Origin: Butyrivibrio sp.
GTDB lineage: Bacteria; Bacillota_A; Clostridia; Lachnospirales; Lachnospiraceae
Reading direction: 5' to 3'
Assembly (NCBI GenBank): GCA_024690635.1
Contig: JAILOW010000090.1
Location: 1-17,511 of the forward strand
Length of the DNA stretch: 17,511 bases
Part shown: positions 1 through 7,096 of the stretch, piece by piece
Numbering within the stretch: the first letter of the stretch is position 1
How the letters are laid out: the number at the start of each line of letters is the position of its first letter
Notes under the pieces: model-generated
Seen by the model: the letters and a program-made list of their open reading frames with translations, nothing else
Database searches by the model: none
Told to the model about the DNA's origin: nothing
Position numbers and translations under genes: made by a program

Positions 1-141
1 GCCCACACCGTGTGTATAACCGGAAATGTCCTTGATTTCTTTGGACTGTACCCATTTAGCCTCTTCGGGAATGGGAGCAGCGCCATGATGTACCCCTTGT
101 GTTACGGGACACATATTTTTTACCTCTGTTGAGTAAATCAT
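1..141 (-). CDS. NifU-like Fe-S cluster assembly scaffold-type protein (GGGtGRT-type), N-terminal 47 codons only
   Basis: Only the start of this gene is in the window; the frame is open to the left edge. The visible protein begins MIYSTEVKNMCPVTQGVHHG and later reads IPEEAKWVQSKEI. From memory this matches the N-terminus of a clostridial NifU-like scaffold protein, in which the next residues would carry the Fe-S ligand cysteines; that part is not visible here. Such proteins are thought to serve Fe-S cluster assembly in the cytosol. The start is supported by a strong site, GAAAGGAGA at 149-157, eight bases before the ATG. It is the only gene reading left from the 142-277 gap, which also holds a candidate promoter, so it probably starts its own transcript. 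The family assignment rests on the N-terminal signature alone, so confidence is moderate. Confidence 0.7.
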   Translation of the reverse strand, partial: MIYSTEVKNMCPVTQGVHHGAAPIPEEAKWVQSKEIKDISGYTHGVG

Positions 142-186
142 GTGAAAATCTCCTTTCGTATTGTAAAGTAATCATCTACTTACTCA

Positions 187-215
187 CAATAAGCATCGGG
201 CAGAGCCCGTGACAA
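187..215 (-). promoter_or_regulatory. Candidate sigma-70-type promoter with a palindrome in its spacer, upstream of the NifU-like gene
   Basis: On the minus strand TTGTCA (210-215) stands 17 bases before TTATTG (187-192). The first hexamer is close to the -35 consensus and the second is a weak -10. The spacer holds a perfect inverted repeat, CGGGC-AGA-GCCCG on the plus strand at 197-209. A regulator or a small hairpin could act there. The rest of the 142-277 gap is AT-rich and shows no small gene or convincing terminator. The promoter call is tentative. Confidence 0.35.
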
Positions 216-277
216 TACCTATTTTTGCATAAAATTGTGCTTATTTCAATGGAAATGATATATTTTTAACAGTTTTT

Positions 278-946
278 TTAAGACTTCTTGACGATATGAT
301 CCTTATCTTTAAATATATGTCCCTCGGGGATGCATCCTCTTACGCTTGAAAGGGGATAAACATTGCAGTTTCTGCCGATGACAGTTCCGGGATTGAGAAC
401 TGAGTTGCAGCCCACTTCAACATTGTCACCAAGCATTGCTCCCATCTTCTTAAGTCCAGTCTCCACCTTATCTTCCGATCCGTTTTTCACAACAACAAGA
501 GTCTTATCGCTTTTAACATTGGAAGTTATGGAGCCTGCGCCCATGTGCGCCTTGAATCCAAGGATCGAATCTCCCACATAGTTGTAATGAGGAACCTGAA
601 CCTTGTTAAAAAGGATAACGTTCTTAAGCTCTGTGGAATTTCCCACAACAGCGCCCTTTCCAACGATGGCGCTTCCTCTTATGAATGCACACTGTCTGAC
701 CTCGGCATCTTCATCAATGATGCAGGGACTTCCTATATAAGCTGAGTCAAAAACCTTGGCACTCTTGGCAACCCAGACATTCTCTCCTCTTTTTTCGTAC
801 TTGTCAGCAGGAAGGCTGTTTCCCAGCTCAATGATATAGTCTTTGATGCCTGCAAGAAGCTCCCAGGGATATTCCTTGGTCTTCATAAAATCTGCGGCAA
901 TGGTTTCGCTTAGGTCATACATGTTAGAAATCTTAAACTCTTCCAT
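278..946 (-). CDS. Left-handed beta-helix acyltransferase, GlmU C-terminal-like
   Basis: The 222-residue protein has an N-terminal helical lead (about 1-55), then hexapeptide repeats of the left-handed beta-helix type (about 57-205; for example VWVAKSAKVFDSAYIGSP, and later AMLGDNVEVGCNSVLNPGTVIG). The segment PHYNYVGDSILG at 119-130 resembles the GlmU acetyltransferase active-site region, with His120 in the place of the GlmU catalytic histidine. There is no N-terminal nucleotidyltransferase domain and no GG-x-GTRM motif. Homologues are often labelled UDP-N-acetylglucosamine pyrophosphorylase, but only the acyltransferase-like half is here. The substrate is unknown; transfer of an acyl group to a sugar nucleotide or wall precursor is plausible. 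The start chosen is the ATG at 946, preceded by AAAGGAGAAA. A TTG six codons earlier overlaps that site and is not credible. It is the last gene of the topB operon, 24 bases after the topB stop. Confidence 0.8.
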   Translation of the reverse strand: MEEFKISNMYDLSETIAADFMKTKEYPWELLAGIKDYIIELGNSLPADKYEKRGENVWVAKSAKVFDSAYIGSPCIIDEDAEVRQCAFIRGSAIVGKGAVVGNSTELKNVILFNKVQVPHYNYVGDSILGFKAHMGAGSITSNVKSDKTLVVVKNGSEDKVETGLKKMGAMLGDNVEVGCNSVLNPGTVIGRNCNVYPLSSVRGCIPEGHIFKDKDHIVKKS

Positions 947-970
947 TCTTTTTCTCCTTTTCAATAACTG

Positions 971-3085
971 TTATTTAGCGCTTTTTTCCGTAGTTTTCTT
1001 TGACTTGGTCTTTTTAGCCGCCTTGGGCGGAGCTTTGTAATAATTTGAAACATATCTGAATCTGTTCATAAGATAGCTTCTGTAGTCGTTTTCTTTTACG
1101 GCGTTGGTCCTTCTGCTCACAAAATCATCAAGCTTTGCCATATACTCGCCCTCAGAAATATTGCCCTCAGCAACTCCCGAAAGCCCCTTCTCCCAGCTTG
1201 CTGTAAGTGTGGGATTGAGCATAGGCTTCATGGACACGAAAACCGTTTCGTATATCATCTCCCCAAGCTCTGTGGGAGTTACGATCTGAGTCTTTTTATT
1301 AAGGCTTAAATATTTGTTGTTAAAGAGCTTGGTAAGGATGCCGGCTCTTGTAGCACTGGTTCCGATTCCCGCTCCCTTTATCTGGGCTCTAAGCTCCTCA
1401 TCCTCAATGAACTGACCTGCATTTTCCATTGTAAGAATAAGTGCTCCGGTGTTGTATCTCTTTGGTGGAGAAGTCTCTCCTTCTTTTATATCTAAGCAGG
1501 TGGCTGACAACTCATCTCCCTTTTTAAGTTTGGACAGGATCTCAAAGAGCTCCTCATCAGTTACTGTCTGATCCTCATCGTTTACTTCCTTATCGGAAGA
1601 GTCTTTCTCTTCATCGCTTTTCTTGTTCTTAATAAACGAAAAGTCCATTACATGCAAAAAGCCCTTGGCTGTGAGGATCTTGAAGCCTGCAAAGAAATGC
1701 TCTCTCTTTCCTCCGGCTTCTTTGTTTTCAAAAGAAACTTCCAAAGAAACCTTCTGATAATTGGCAGGCGGATAAAATACAGCAAGAAATCTTCTGACTA
1801 TAAGCTCATAGACCTTGGCTGATGTGGGACTTAGACTTGAAAGAGCCGAAAGTCCCTGACCTGTGGGAATAATAGCATAGTGGTCCGTTATGGCCTTGTC
1901 GTTTACGTATCTGGTCTTTTCTATTCCTTTGTAGGATTCATGCTGCAATATAGCCTTGGCAAATACAGAGCAGGGCTCATAACCGGTAATTCCCTTTATG
2001 TTTTGAGATATCACCTTGGCTATTGCTGAAGACATTACTCTTGCGTCGGTTCTAGGATAGGTTGTGAGCTTTTTCTCATAAAGCTCCTGGGCTACCGCCA
2101 AAGTCTCATCGGGATTTATCTTAAAATACCTTGAGCAGTCATTTTGAAGCTCTGCAAGGTTATACAAAAGAGGCGGATTTTTAACCTCTTTCTTTTTCTC
2201 GCACTTTTCAACTCTTCCGGATGCAGGTAAAACCACAGGATTCCCTGCTACTTCATTTATAAGCTTTTCCGCAAAGCCCCTCTCCTTAAAGCCTTTTTCG
2301 CTGTAGAGCTCAGGTGCCTCAAAGTGCCTTGAATCCTCAGTAACCTTCCACTCTGCCTCGCACTTTTTACCGCTTATATCAAGGGTTGAAGATACTTTAT
2401 AAAAAGGAGTTTTCACAAAGTCCCTTATCTCACGTTCTCTCTCAACAACGATGCCAAGAACGCAGGTCATAACCCTGCCCACGGAGATAACGCACTTTTC
2501 AAGATTCAAAAAGTTCTTGATGGAATAGCCGTATTTCAAGGTAAGGGCCCTTGAAAAGTTGATACCCATAAGATAATCTTCCTTGGCACGCAAAAAAGCA
2601 GAAGCACCAAGATTGTCATACTCACTGTCATCCTTTGCTTCTCTTATGCCGCGGAGGATTTCATCTTCCGTCTGAGAGTCGATCCAGACTCTCTTTCTCT
2701 TTTTGTCCTTAACACCCGCCTGCATATCCACAAGGCGATAAATATACTCACCCTCTCGTCCCGAGTCGGTGCAAATATATATGGTGTCAACATCTTCTCT
2801 GTTCAAAAGACCTTTAACGATCTTAAACTGTTTGGAAACATTTCCGATGACTTCATATTTGAAGTCCTGTGGAATGAAAGGAAGTGTATCAAGTGCCCAC
2901 TTCCTGTATTTTTCATCATAGACCTCAGGATAGCTCATGGTTACCAGATGTCCGACACACCATGTAACTATGGCATCGTCGGACTCAAGGTATCCGTCTT
3001 TCCTGGAAAAATTGTATTTAAGCGCACCGGCAAAAGCCTGCGCAACGCTGGGCTTCTCAGCGATAAAAACCGATTTGTTAGCCAT
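971..3085 (-). CDS. topB: DNA topoisomerase III (type IA)
   Basis: This is a full-length 704-residue type IA topoisomerase. It breaks and rejoins one DNA strand through a tyrosine and relaxes or decatenates DNA in the cytosol. The Toprim domain is at the N-terminus, with Glu10 in AEKPS and the metal-binding motif TDSGREGE at 106-113. The second Asp of the usual DxDxE is Gly here, as recalled for some TopB clades. Other marks are SVGRVMT (201-207), NPPLLYNLAELQ (303-314), the catalytic Tyr343 in TTYPRTD, DHYAIIPT (401-408) and GIGTSATRA (573-581). A lysine- and aspartate-rich insert at about 486-512 looks like a flexible loop, and the tail (about 685-704) is very basic. There are no zinc-finger cysteines at the C-terminus. 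The ATG overlaps the upstream gene by eight bases (ATGGCTAA) with no strong site of its own, which suggests translational coupling. Confidence 0.95.
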   Translation of the reverse strand: MANKSVFIAEKPSVAQAFAGALKYNFSRKDGYLESDDAIVTWCVGHLVTMSYPEVYDEKYRKWALDTLPFIPQDFKYEVIGNVSKQFKIVKGLLNREDVDTIYICTDSGREGEYIYRLVDMQAGVKDKKRKRVWIDSQTEDEILRGIREAKDDSEYDNLGASAFLRAKEDYLMGINFSRALTLKYGYSIKNFLNLEKCVISVGRVMTCVLGIVVEREREIRDFVKTPFYKVSSTLDISGKKCEAEWKVTEDSRHFEAPELYSEKGFKERGFAEKLINEVAGNPVVLPASGRVEKCEKKKEVKNPPLLYNLAELQNDCSRYFKINPDETLAVAQELYEKKLTTYPRTDARVMSSAIAKVISQNIKGITGYEPCSVFAKAILQHESYKGIEKTRYVNDKAITDHYAIIPTGQGLSALSSLSPTSAKVYELIVRRFLAVFYPPANYQKVSLEVSFENKEAGGKREHFFAGFKILTAKGFLHVMDFSFIKNKKSDEEKDSSDKEVNDEDQTVTDEELFEILSKLKKGDELSATCLDIKEGETSPPKRYNTGALILTMENAGQFIEDEELRAQIKGAGIGTSATRAGILTKLFNNKYLSLNKKTQIVTPTELGEMIYETVFVSMKPMLNPTLTASWEKGLSGVAEGNISEGEYMAKLDDFVSRRTNAVKENDYRSYLMNRFRYVSNYYKAPPKAAKKTKSKKTTEKSAK

Positions 3086-4454
3086 TACTTAACTCATCTA
3101 TCCCTATCAGTTTAAGCTTCCCTCCCGACTTCATGGACGCATCCACAAGCCAGTCGTCGAAACCTGCTGTTGAAAAAAGATAGATCACATCTCCCTCAAG
3201 TCTTGCCTTTTTAGCACAGTATTCAAGCTTTTCAAGGTCACTGTGAGAAAGAATCCTCTGCCAGGCGCAGATTCCCAGTGCGGTATCTCCCGTATCGCTC
3301 TGGGCTATAATATCGATACTTCCCTCTTTGCCGATCCACTCACCCTCGTCATCGATCTCAAAGGGTAAAAGACCTTTTTCTTCCAGTCTGAAAACATACT
3401 CTCTGCATACAGATTTAAAGTGTTCCTCTGCATAGCTTTGAATACCTGCAGATATAAATATATCATAAAATCTCTCGGCAGGCATCTCCAAAAGAGCGCT
3501 CTCATTTTTGAAAATAAACCTGAAATAGAAATCCAATAAAGGATCAAGTATCTTGTATACACCCTTTACCACGTTCTCTCTTCCGGCATTTCCGAAGGAG
3601 TAAACCTTGTAGGCGTAGTCGTGATGGATAAGGGTCTTTAGATATACGGAGATCTTGGCTCTGCTAAAGCCTGTGGCATGATAAAGATCGTTAAGCTTGT
3701 TGGCTCCCGATGCCATCTCGGATAGAAGTGTGTGATACACTGCTGTTTCCCTTAGGCTGTACTCGGTAAGCCTTAAGGCTTCTCCGTACAAAAATGATCC
3801 GGGATCAAGAAGATTTTTACATATGTTTTCTTTAAAAGAAAGATCTTTGTCAAAATATCTCCATAAAAGGGTCTGTCCGCCAAGTACGGAATAAGTAAGG
3901 ACAGCATCTCTGTAAGGCATATTGCCGTAATAAGCTCTCATCTCCGAAAAAGGAAGCGGCTTTATCTTTCTAAAACCGGCAATTGAAGCTGACAGGCTTC
4001 CAAGAGCAGAAACCATGCTGTTTTCAACCCACGAAACGTCGTTGCTTACCAAAAGCACCAGGATTTGCTTCATAAGCCCCTGGGTGTCAACGTAAGCGGT
4101 AAGCTCCTTCATGAAATCACCGGTATTTTTGATCATATACTCAAAGTTTTTTATGACAAAAATAACGGGAGCTCTTGAAGTACCTGAAACAGCCGCCTCA
4201 AATATATCCTTATAGGTTGGTTTGTCCTTAACGGTGATTCCCTTTTCCTTCAGCTCATAGGCCCACAAAAAAAGCTGCTCTCTGTCTGAAACGGAACGAG
4301 CAGTATAAAAAACACTTCTCCTGTTTTCCATGAACTTGAAGATAAGAGAGTTCTGCTCAATATTCCTGTGGCCATAGACCACAAGAATATTTGAGCGTCC
4401 GCTCTCATAATATCTGTTTAAAAAAGCAAGATCGATTTTTCTGAGTTCTTCCAT
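3078..4454 (-). CDS. Archaeal-type AAA/DUF234 family protein with degenerate active sites
   Basis: The 458-residue protein has the layout of the ATPase_2 (PF01637) plus DUF234 (PF03008) family. It has an N-terminal AAA-like core (about 1-210), a winged-helix-like middle (about 235-305; for example LYHATGFSRAKISVYLKTLI), and a C-terminal restriction-nuclease-fold domain (about 305-450). The key residues are missing. The P-loop position reads YGHRNIEQNSL (27-37), where relatives have a GKT/GKS core. The Walker B position reads VIFVIKNFEYM (97-107), with Lys and Asn in place of the acidic pair. In the C-terminal domain Asp381 of SIDIIA remains, but the usual GECKW is GICAW (394-398), so Glu and Lys are lost. 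It may bind a partner or DNA rather than hydrolyse ATP. It starts two bases after the asd stop and overlaps topB by eight, so co-translation with topB is likely. The family call is fairly sure; the function is unknown. Confidence 0.75.
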   Translation of the reverse strand: MEELRKIDLAFLNRYYESGRSNILVVYGHRNIEQNSLIFKFMENRRSVFYTARSVSDREQLFLWAYELKEKGITVKDKPTYKDIFEAAVSGTSRAPVIFVIKNFEYMIKNTGDFMKELTAYVDTQGLMKQILVLLVSNDVSWVENSMVSALGSLSASIAGFRKIKPLPFSEMRAYYGNMPYRDAVLTYSVLGGQTLLWRYFDKDLSFKENICKNLLDPGSFLYGEALRLTEYSLRETAVYHTLLSEMASGANKLNDLYHATGFSRAKISVYLKTLIHHDYAYKVYSFGNAGRENVVKGVYKILDPLLDFYFRFIFKNESALLEMPAERFYDIFISAGIQSYAEEHFKSVCREYVFRLEEKGLLPFEIDDEGEWIGKEGSIDIIAQSDTGDTALGICAWQRILSHSDLEKLEYCAKKARLEGDVIYLFSTAGFDDWLVDASMKSGGKLKLIGIDELSNG

Positions 4455-4456
4455 AA

Positions 4457-5542
4457 TTATTTCTTGTTAATAAAGCCGCTTGCCTTCAAGAGTTCTGCGC
4501 ACTCTACGGCTCCACCTGCAGCTCCTCTAAGTGTATTGTGTGAAAGACCTACAAACTTCCAGTCATAGATAGTGTCTTCTCTGAGTCTTCCAATGCTTAC
4601 GCCCATGCCTCTCTCATAGTTGACATCAAGTGCAACCTGAGGTCTGTTATCCTCTTCCATATACTGGATAAACTGCTTGGGAGCACTGGGAAGCTGAAGC
4701 TTCTGAGGAACGCCTGAGTAATTAACAAGCTTTTCAATGAGCTGATCCTTGGTAGGATTCTTTTTAAACTTAACAAATGCAGCTGCTGTGTGTCCGTAAA
4801 GAACAGGGATTCTGATGCACTGGCATGTGATCTTAACATCATCGGCAGGAACGATAACGCCGTTCTCAACCTTACCCCAGATCCTGAGAGGCTCTTTCTC
4901 GGACTTTTCCTCTTCTCCTGAGATAAAAGGAATAACATTGCCCACCATCTCGGGCCATTCCTCAAAGTTCTTGCCTGCACCTGAAATAGCCTGATAAGTT
5001 GTAGCTACCATCTCATAGGGCTCAAATTCCTTCCATGCTGTAAGAGCAGGTGTATAGCTCTGGATTGAGCAGTTGGGCTTAACAGCGATAAATCCGCCTG
5101 TTGTTCCGAGTCTCTTTTTCTGATACTCGATAACATCCATATGCTCGGGGTTGATCTCGGGAATGATCATGGGCACATCGGGAGTCCATCTGTGTGCTGA
5201 GTTGTTTGATACAACAGGAGTCTCAGCCTTGGCATACTCTTCTTCTATAGCCTTGATCTCATCCTTGGACATATTAACTGCAGAAAGAACAAAGTCAACA
5301 TCCTCGCAGACACCCTTTACATCGGTAACATCCTTGATAACGATGTTCTTAACACTTTCGGGAATGGGCTCATCCATCTTCCATCTTCCTGAAAGAGATT
5401 CCTCATAAGTTTTTCCTGCTGAGCGGGGACTTGCTGCAATGGTCTTCACCTCAAACCAGGGGTGATCCTTTAAGATAGAAATAAACCTCTGGCCAACCAT
5501 GCCTGTTCCGCCAAGTACCGCTACCTGTAACTTTTCACTCAT
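4457..5542 (-). CDS. asd: Aspartate-semialdehyde dehydrogenase
   Basis: The enzyme reduces aspartyl-4-phosphate to aspartate-4-semialdehyde with NADPH. This is the branch point to lysine/diaminopimelate, threonine, methionine and isoleucine. The 361-residue length is normal. The N-terminus carries the dinucleotide motif VLGGTGMVGQRF (9-20). The catalytic cysteine is Cys158 in KPNCSIQ, and the substrate and general-base region is RIPVLYGHTAAAF (244-256, with Arg244 and His251). The PNCS form and the C-terminal GAAGGAVECAELL point to the archaeal/fungal-type subgroup of ASADH rather than the E. coli type. A strong ribosome binding site, GAGGAGGAAA (5548-5557), lies five bases before the ATG. 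It follows argH after 52 bases that show no clear promoter or terminator, so it is probably transcribed with argH. Confidence 0.95.
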   Translation of the reverse strand: MSEKLQVAVLGGTGMVGQRFISILKDHPWFEVKTIAASPRSAGKTYEESLSGRWKMDEPIPESVKNIVIKDVTDVKGVCEDVDFVLSAVNMSKDEIKAIEEEYAKAETPVVSNNSAHRWTPDVPMIIPEINPEHMDVIEYQKKRLGTTGGFIAVKPNCSIQSYTPALTAWKEFEPYEMVATTYQAISGAGKNFEEWPEMVGNVIPFISGEEEKSEKEPLRIWGKVENGVIVPADDVKITCQCIRIPVLYGHTAAAFVKFKKNPTKDQLIEKLVNYSGVPQKLQLPSAPKQFIQYMEEDNRPQVALDVNYERGMGVSIGRLREDTIYDWKFVGLSHNTLRGAAGGAVECAELLKASGFINKK

Positions 5543-5594
5543 TTTACTTTCCTCCTCAGCACCTGTTCTTTCAGATGCAATTAATATATATGTT

Positions 5595-6983
5595 TTACTT
5601 TACAGAAAAACCGTCAAGAAACTCCCTGTTTGCTCTTATGACTTCTTCCATTACTTCCGGGCCGGGAGCGCCCTTTGTAAGCCTCTTTTCGACGCAGGTC
5701 TTTAAAGATATGGCGTCAAAAATATCCTCTTCGAACAAAGGTGTAAATTCCTTTAGCTGTTCCAAAGAAAGATCATCAATTGCGCAGTTTTTATCTATGC
5801 AGAAAAGCACAAGCCTTCCTATTACAGAATGAGCATCCCTAAAGGGCATGCCCTTGTTTACGAGATAATCCGCAGCATCAGTTGCGTTGGTAAAACCGTT
5901 TACCGCACTCTTTGCCATTGCATCTTTATTGAACTTCATTGTTTTTAACATATCGGCAAAAAGAGTCAGGCAATTAACCACTGTATCGATGGCATCAAAG
6001 AAGGCCTCTTTGTCCTCCTGCATGTCCTTGTTGTAGGCAAGAGGTATTCCCTTCATGGTGGTAAGAAGAGACATGAGATCTCCGTAGACTCTTCCTGTCT
6101 TTCCTCTTACGAGCTCAGCGATATCGGGATTTTTCTTTTGAGGCATGATACTGCTTCCGGTAGAGTAAGCATCATCGATCTCAACAAATCTGTATTCATT
6201 GGAATTCCAGATGATGATCTCTTCGCTAAGCCTTGATAAATGCATCATGATAAGCGAAAGCGCGGAAAGAAATTCCACAAGATAATCTCTGTCAGACACG
6301 GAATCCATGCTGTTAAGAGTAGGTCCGTAAAAATCAAGAAGCTCCGCCGTGTAATCTCTGTCCAAAGGGTAAGTGGTTCCGGCGAGTGCACCGGCTCCCA
6401 GAGGACAATAGTTCATCCTGTTATAGATGTCCTTCATCCTCAGAAGGTCCCTTTTGAACATCTCAAAATACGCGCCAAGGTGATGCGAGAGAGTTACAGG
6501 CTGAGCCTTTTGCAGATGTGTAAAGCCCGGCATATATGTCCGGGTATTATCTTCCATTATTTTAAGAAGTGTCTTAAGGAGATTTTCCAAAAGACCTGCA
6601 ACATTAACAACTTCGTCTCTTGCATAGAGTCTCATGTCGAGAGCTACCTGATCGTTCCTGCTGCGTCCGGTGTGAACCTTCTTTCCTGCATCTCCGATCC
6701 TGTCTATGAGATTTGCTTCAAGGAAGCTGTGTATATCCTCATATTCATCTGTTATGGAAAGTTTACCATCCTTAACATCGGAAAGGATGCCATCAAGTCC
6801 GCAAACAATGCTGTCTTTTTCCTCTTCGGAGATGATCCCCTGTTTGCAGAGCATCATAGCGTGAGCCTTGCTGCCCCTGACATCCTGTTCAAGAAATCTT
6901 TTATCAAAAGAAATAGATGCATTAAAATCCCATGCAAGCTGATCTATACTTCCGGTGAATCTGCCGCCCCATAACTGTGCCAT
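5595..6983 (-). CDS. argH: Argininosuccinate lyase
   Basis: The enzyme splits argininosuccinate into arginine and fumarate, the last step of arginine synthesis. At 462 residues it has the normal family length. Family marks are LWGGRF near the start, HTGRSRNDQ (104-112), GFTHLQKAQP (153-162, with the catalytic-type His156), and the superfamily signature GSSIMPQKKNPD (276-287), which holds the mobile-loop serine. The start is placed at the ATG at 6983 because GGAG lies nine bases upstream and the protein then begins MAQLWGGRF as in relatives. An in-frame ATG six codons earlier overlaps that site. No argG is next to it in the window; it is followed by asd. An AT-rich leader with a candidate promoter precedes it. 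Confidence 0.96.
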   Translation of the reverse strand: MAQLWGGRFTGSIDQLAWDFNASISFDKRFLEQDVRGSKAHAMMLCKQGIISEEEKDSIVCGLDGILSDVKDGKLSITDEYEDIHSFLEANLIDRIGDAGKKVHTGRSRNDQVALDMRLYARDEVVNVAGLLENLLKTLLKIMEDNTRTYMPGFTHLQKAQPVTLSHHLGAYFEMFKRDLLRMKDIYNRMNYCPLGAGALAGTTYPLDRDYTAELLDFYGPTLNSMDSVSDRDYLVEFLSALSLIMMHLSRLSEEIIIWNSNEYRFVEIDDAYSTGSSIMPQKKNPDIAELVRGKTGRVYGDLMSLLTTMKGIPLAYNKDMQEDKEAFFDAIDTVVNCLTLFADMLKTMKFNKDAMAKSAVNGFTNATDAADYLVNKGMPFRDAHSVIGRLVLFCIDKNCAIDDLSLEQLKEFTPLFEEDIFDAISLKTCVEKRLTKGAPGPEVMEEVIRANREFLDGFSVK

Positions 6984-7065
6984 AGGTAATCTCCATAACA
7001 ATAGAATTGTATTTGCTTAACCGATTTAACGTGGTAAAGCCAAAAAAATTATAATCACAACTTAA

Positions 7066-7094
7066 CATATAATTTTTTTAAATACAATAGTCAA
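7066..7094 (-). promoter_or_regulatory. Candidate promoter for the argH operon
   Basis: On the minus strand TTGACT (7089-7094) lies 17 bases before TATATG (7066-7071). A second perfect TATAAT at 7048-7053 lies just downstream but lacks a good -35. Both sit in a very AT-rich 113-base gap before argH. The stretch between the hexamers is AT-rich and could host an ArgR-type box, but no clear symmetric box was found. Confidence 0.45.
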
Positions 7095-7096
7095 TT

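Noticed and set aside
197..209. CGGGC-AGA-GCCCG hairpin as a terminator for the acyltransferase gene
   Set aside because: The stem is only five pairs and no T-run follows it on the minus strand.
6240..6974. A 244-codon plus-strand open frame opposite argH
   Set aside because: Antisense shadow of a clear argininosuccinate lyase; its protein is rich in unusual basic and cysteine runs with no domain.
7048..7094. ArgR-type operator before argH
   Set aside because: The region is AT-rich and vaguely similar to an ARG box, but no symmetric half-sites could be aligned.
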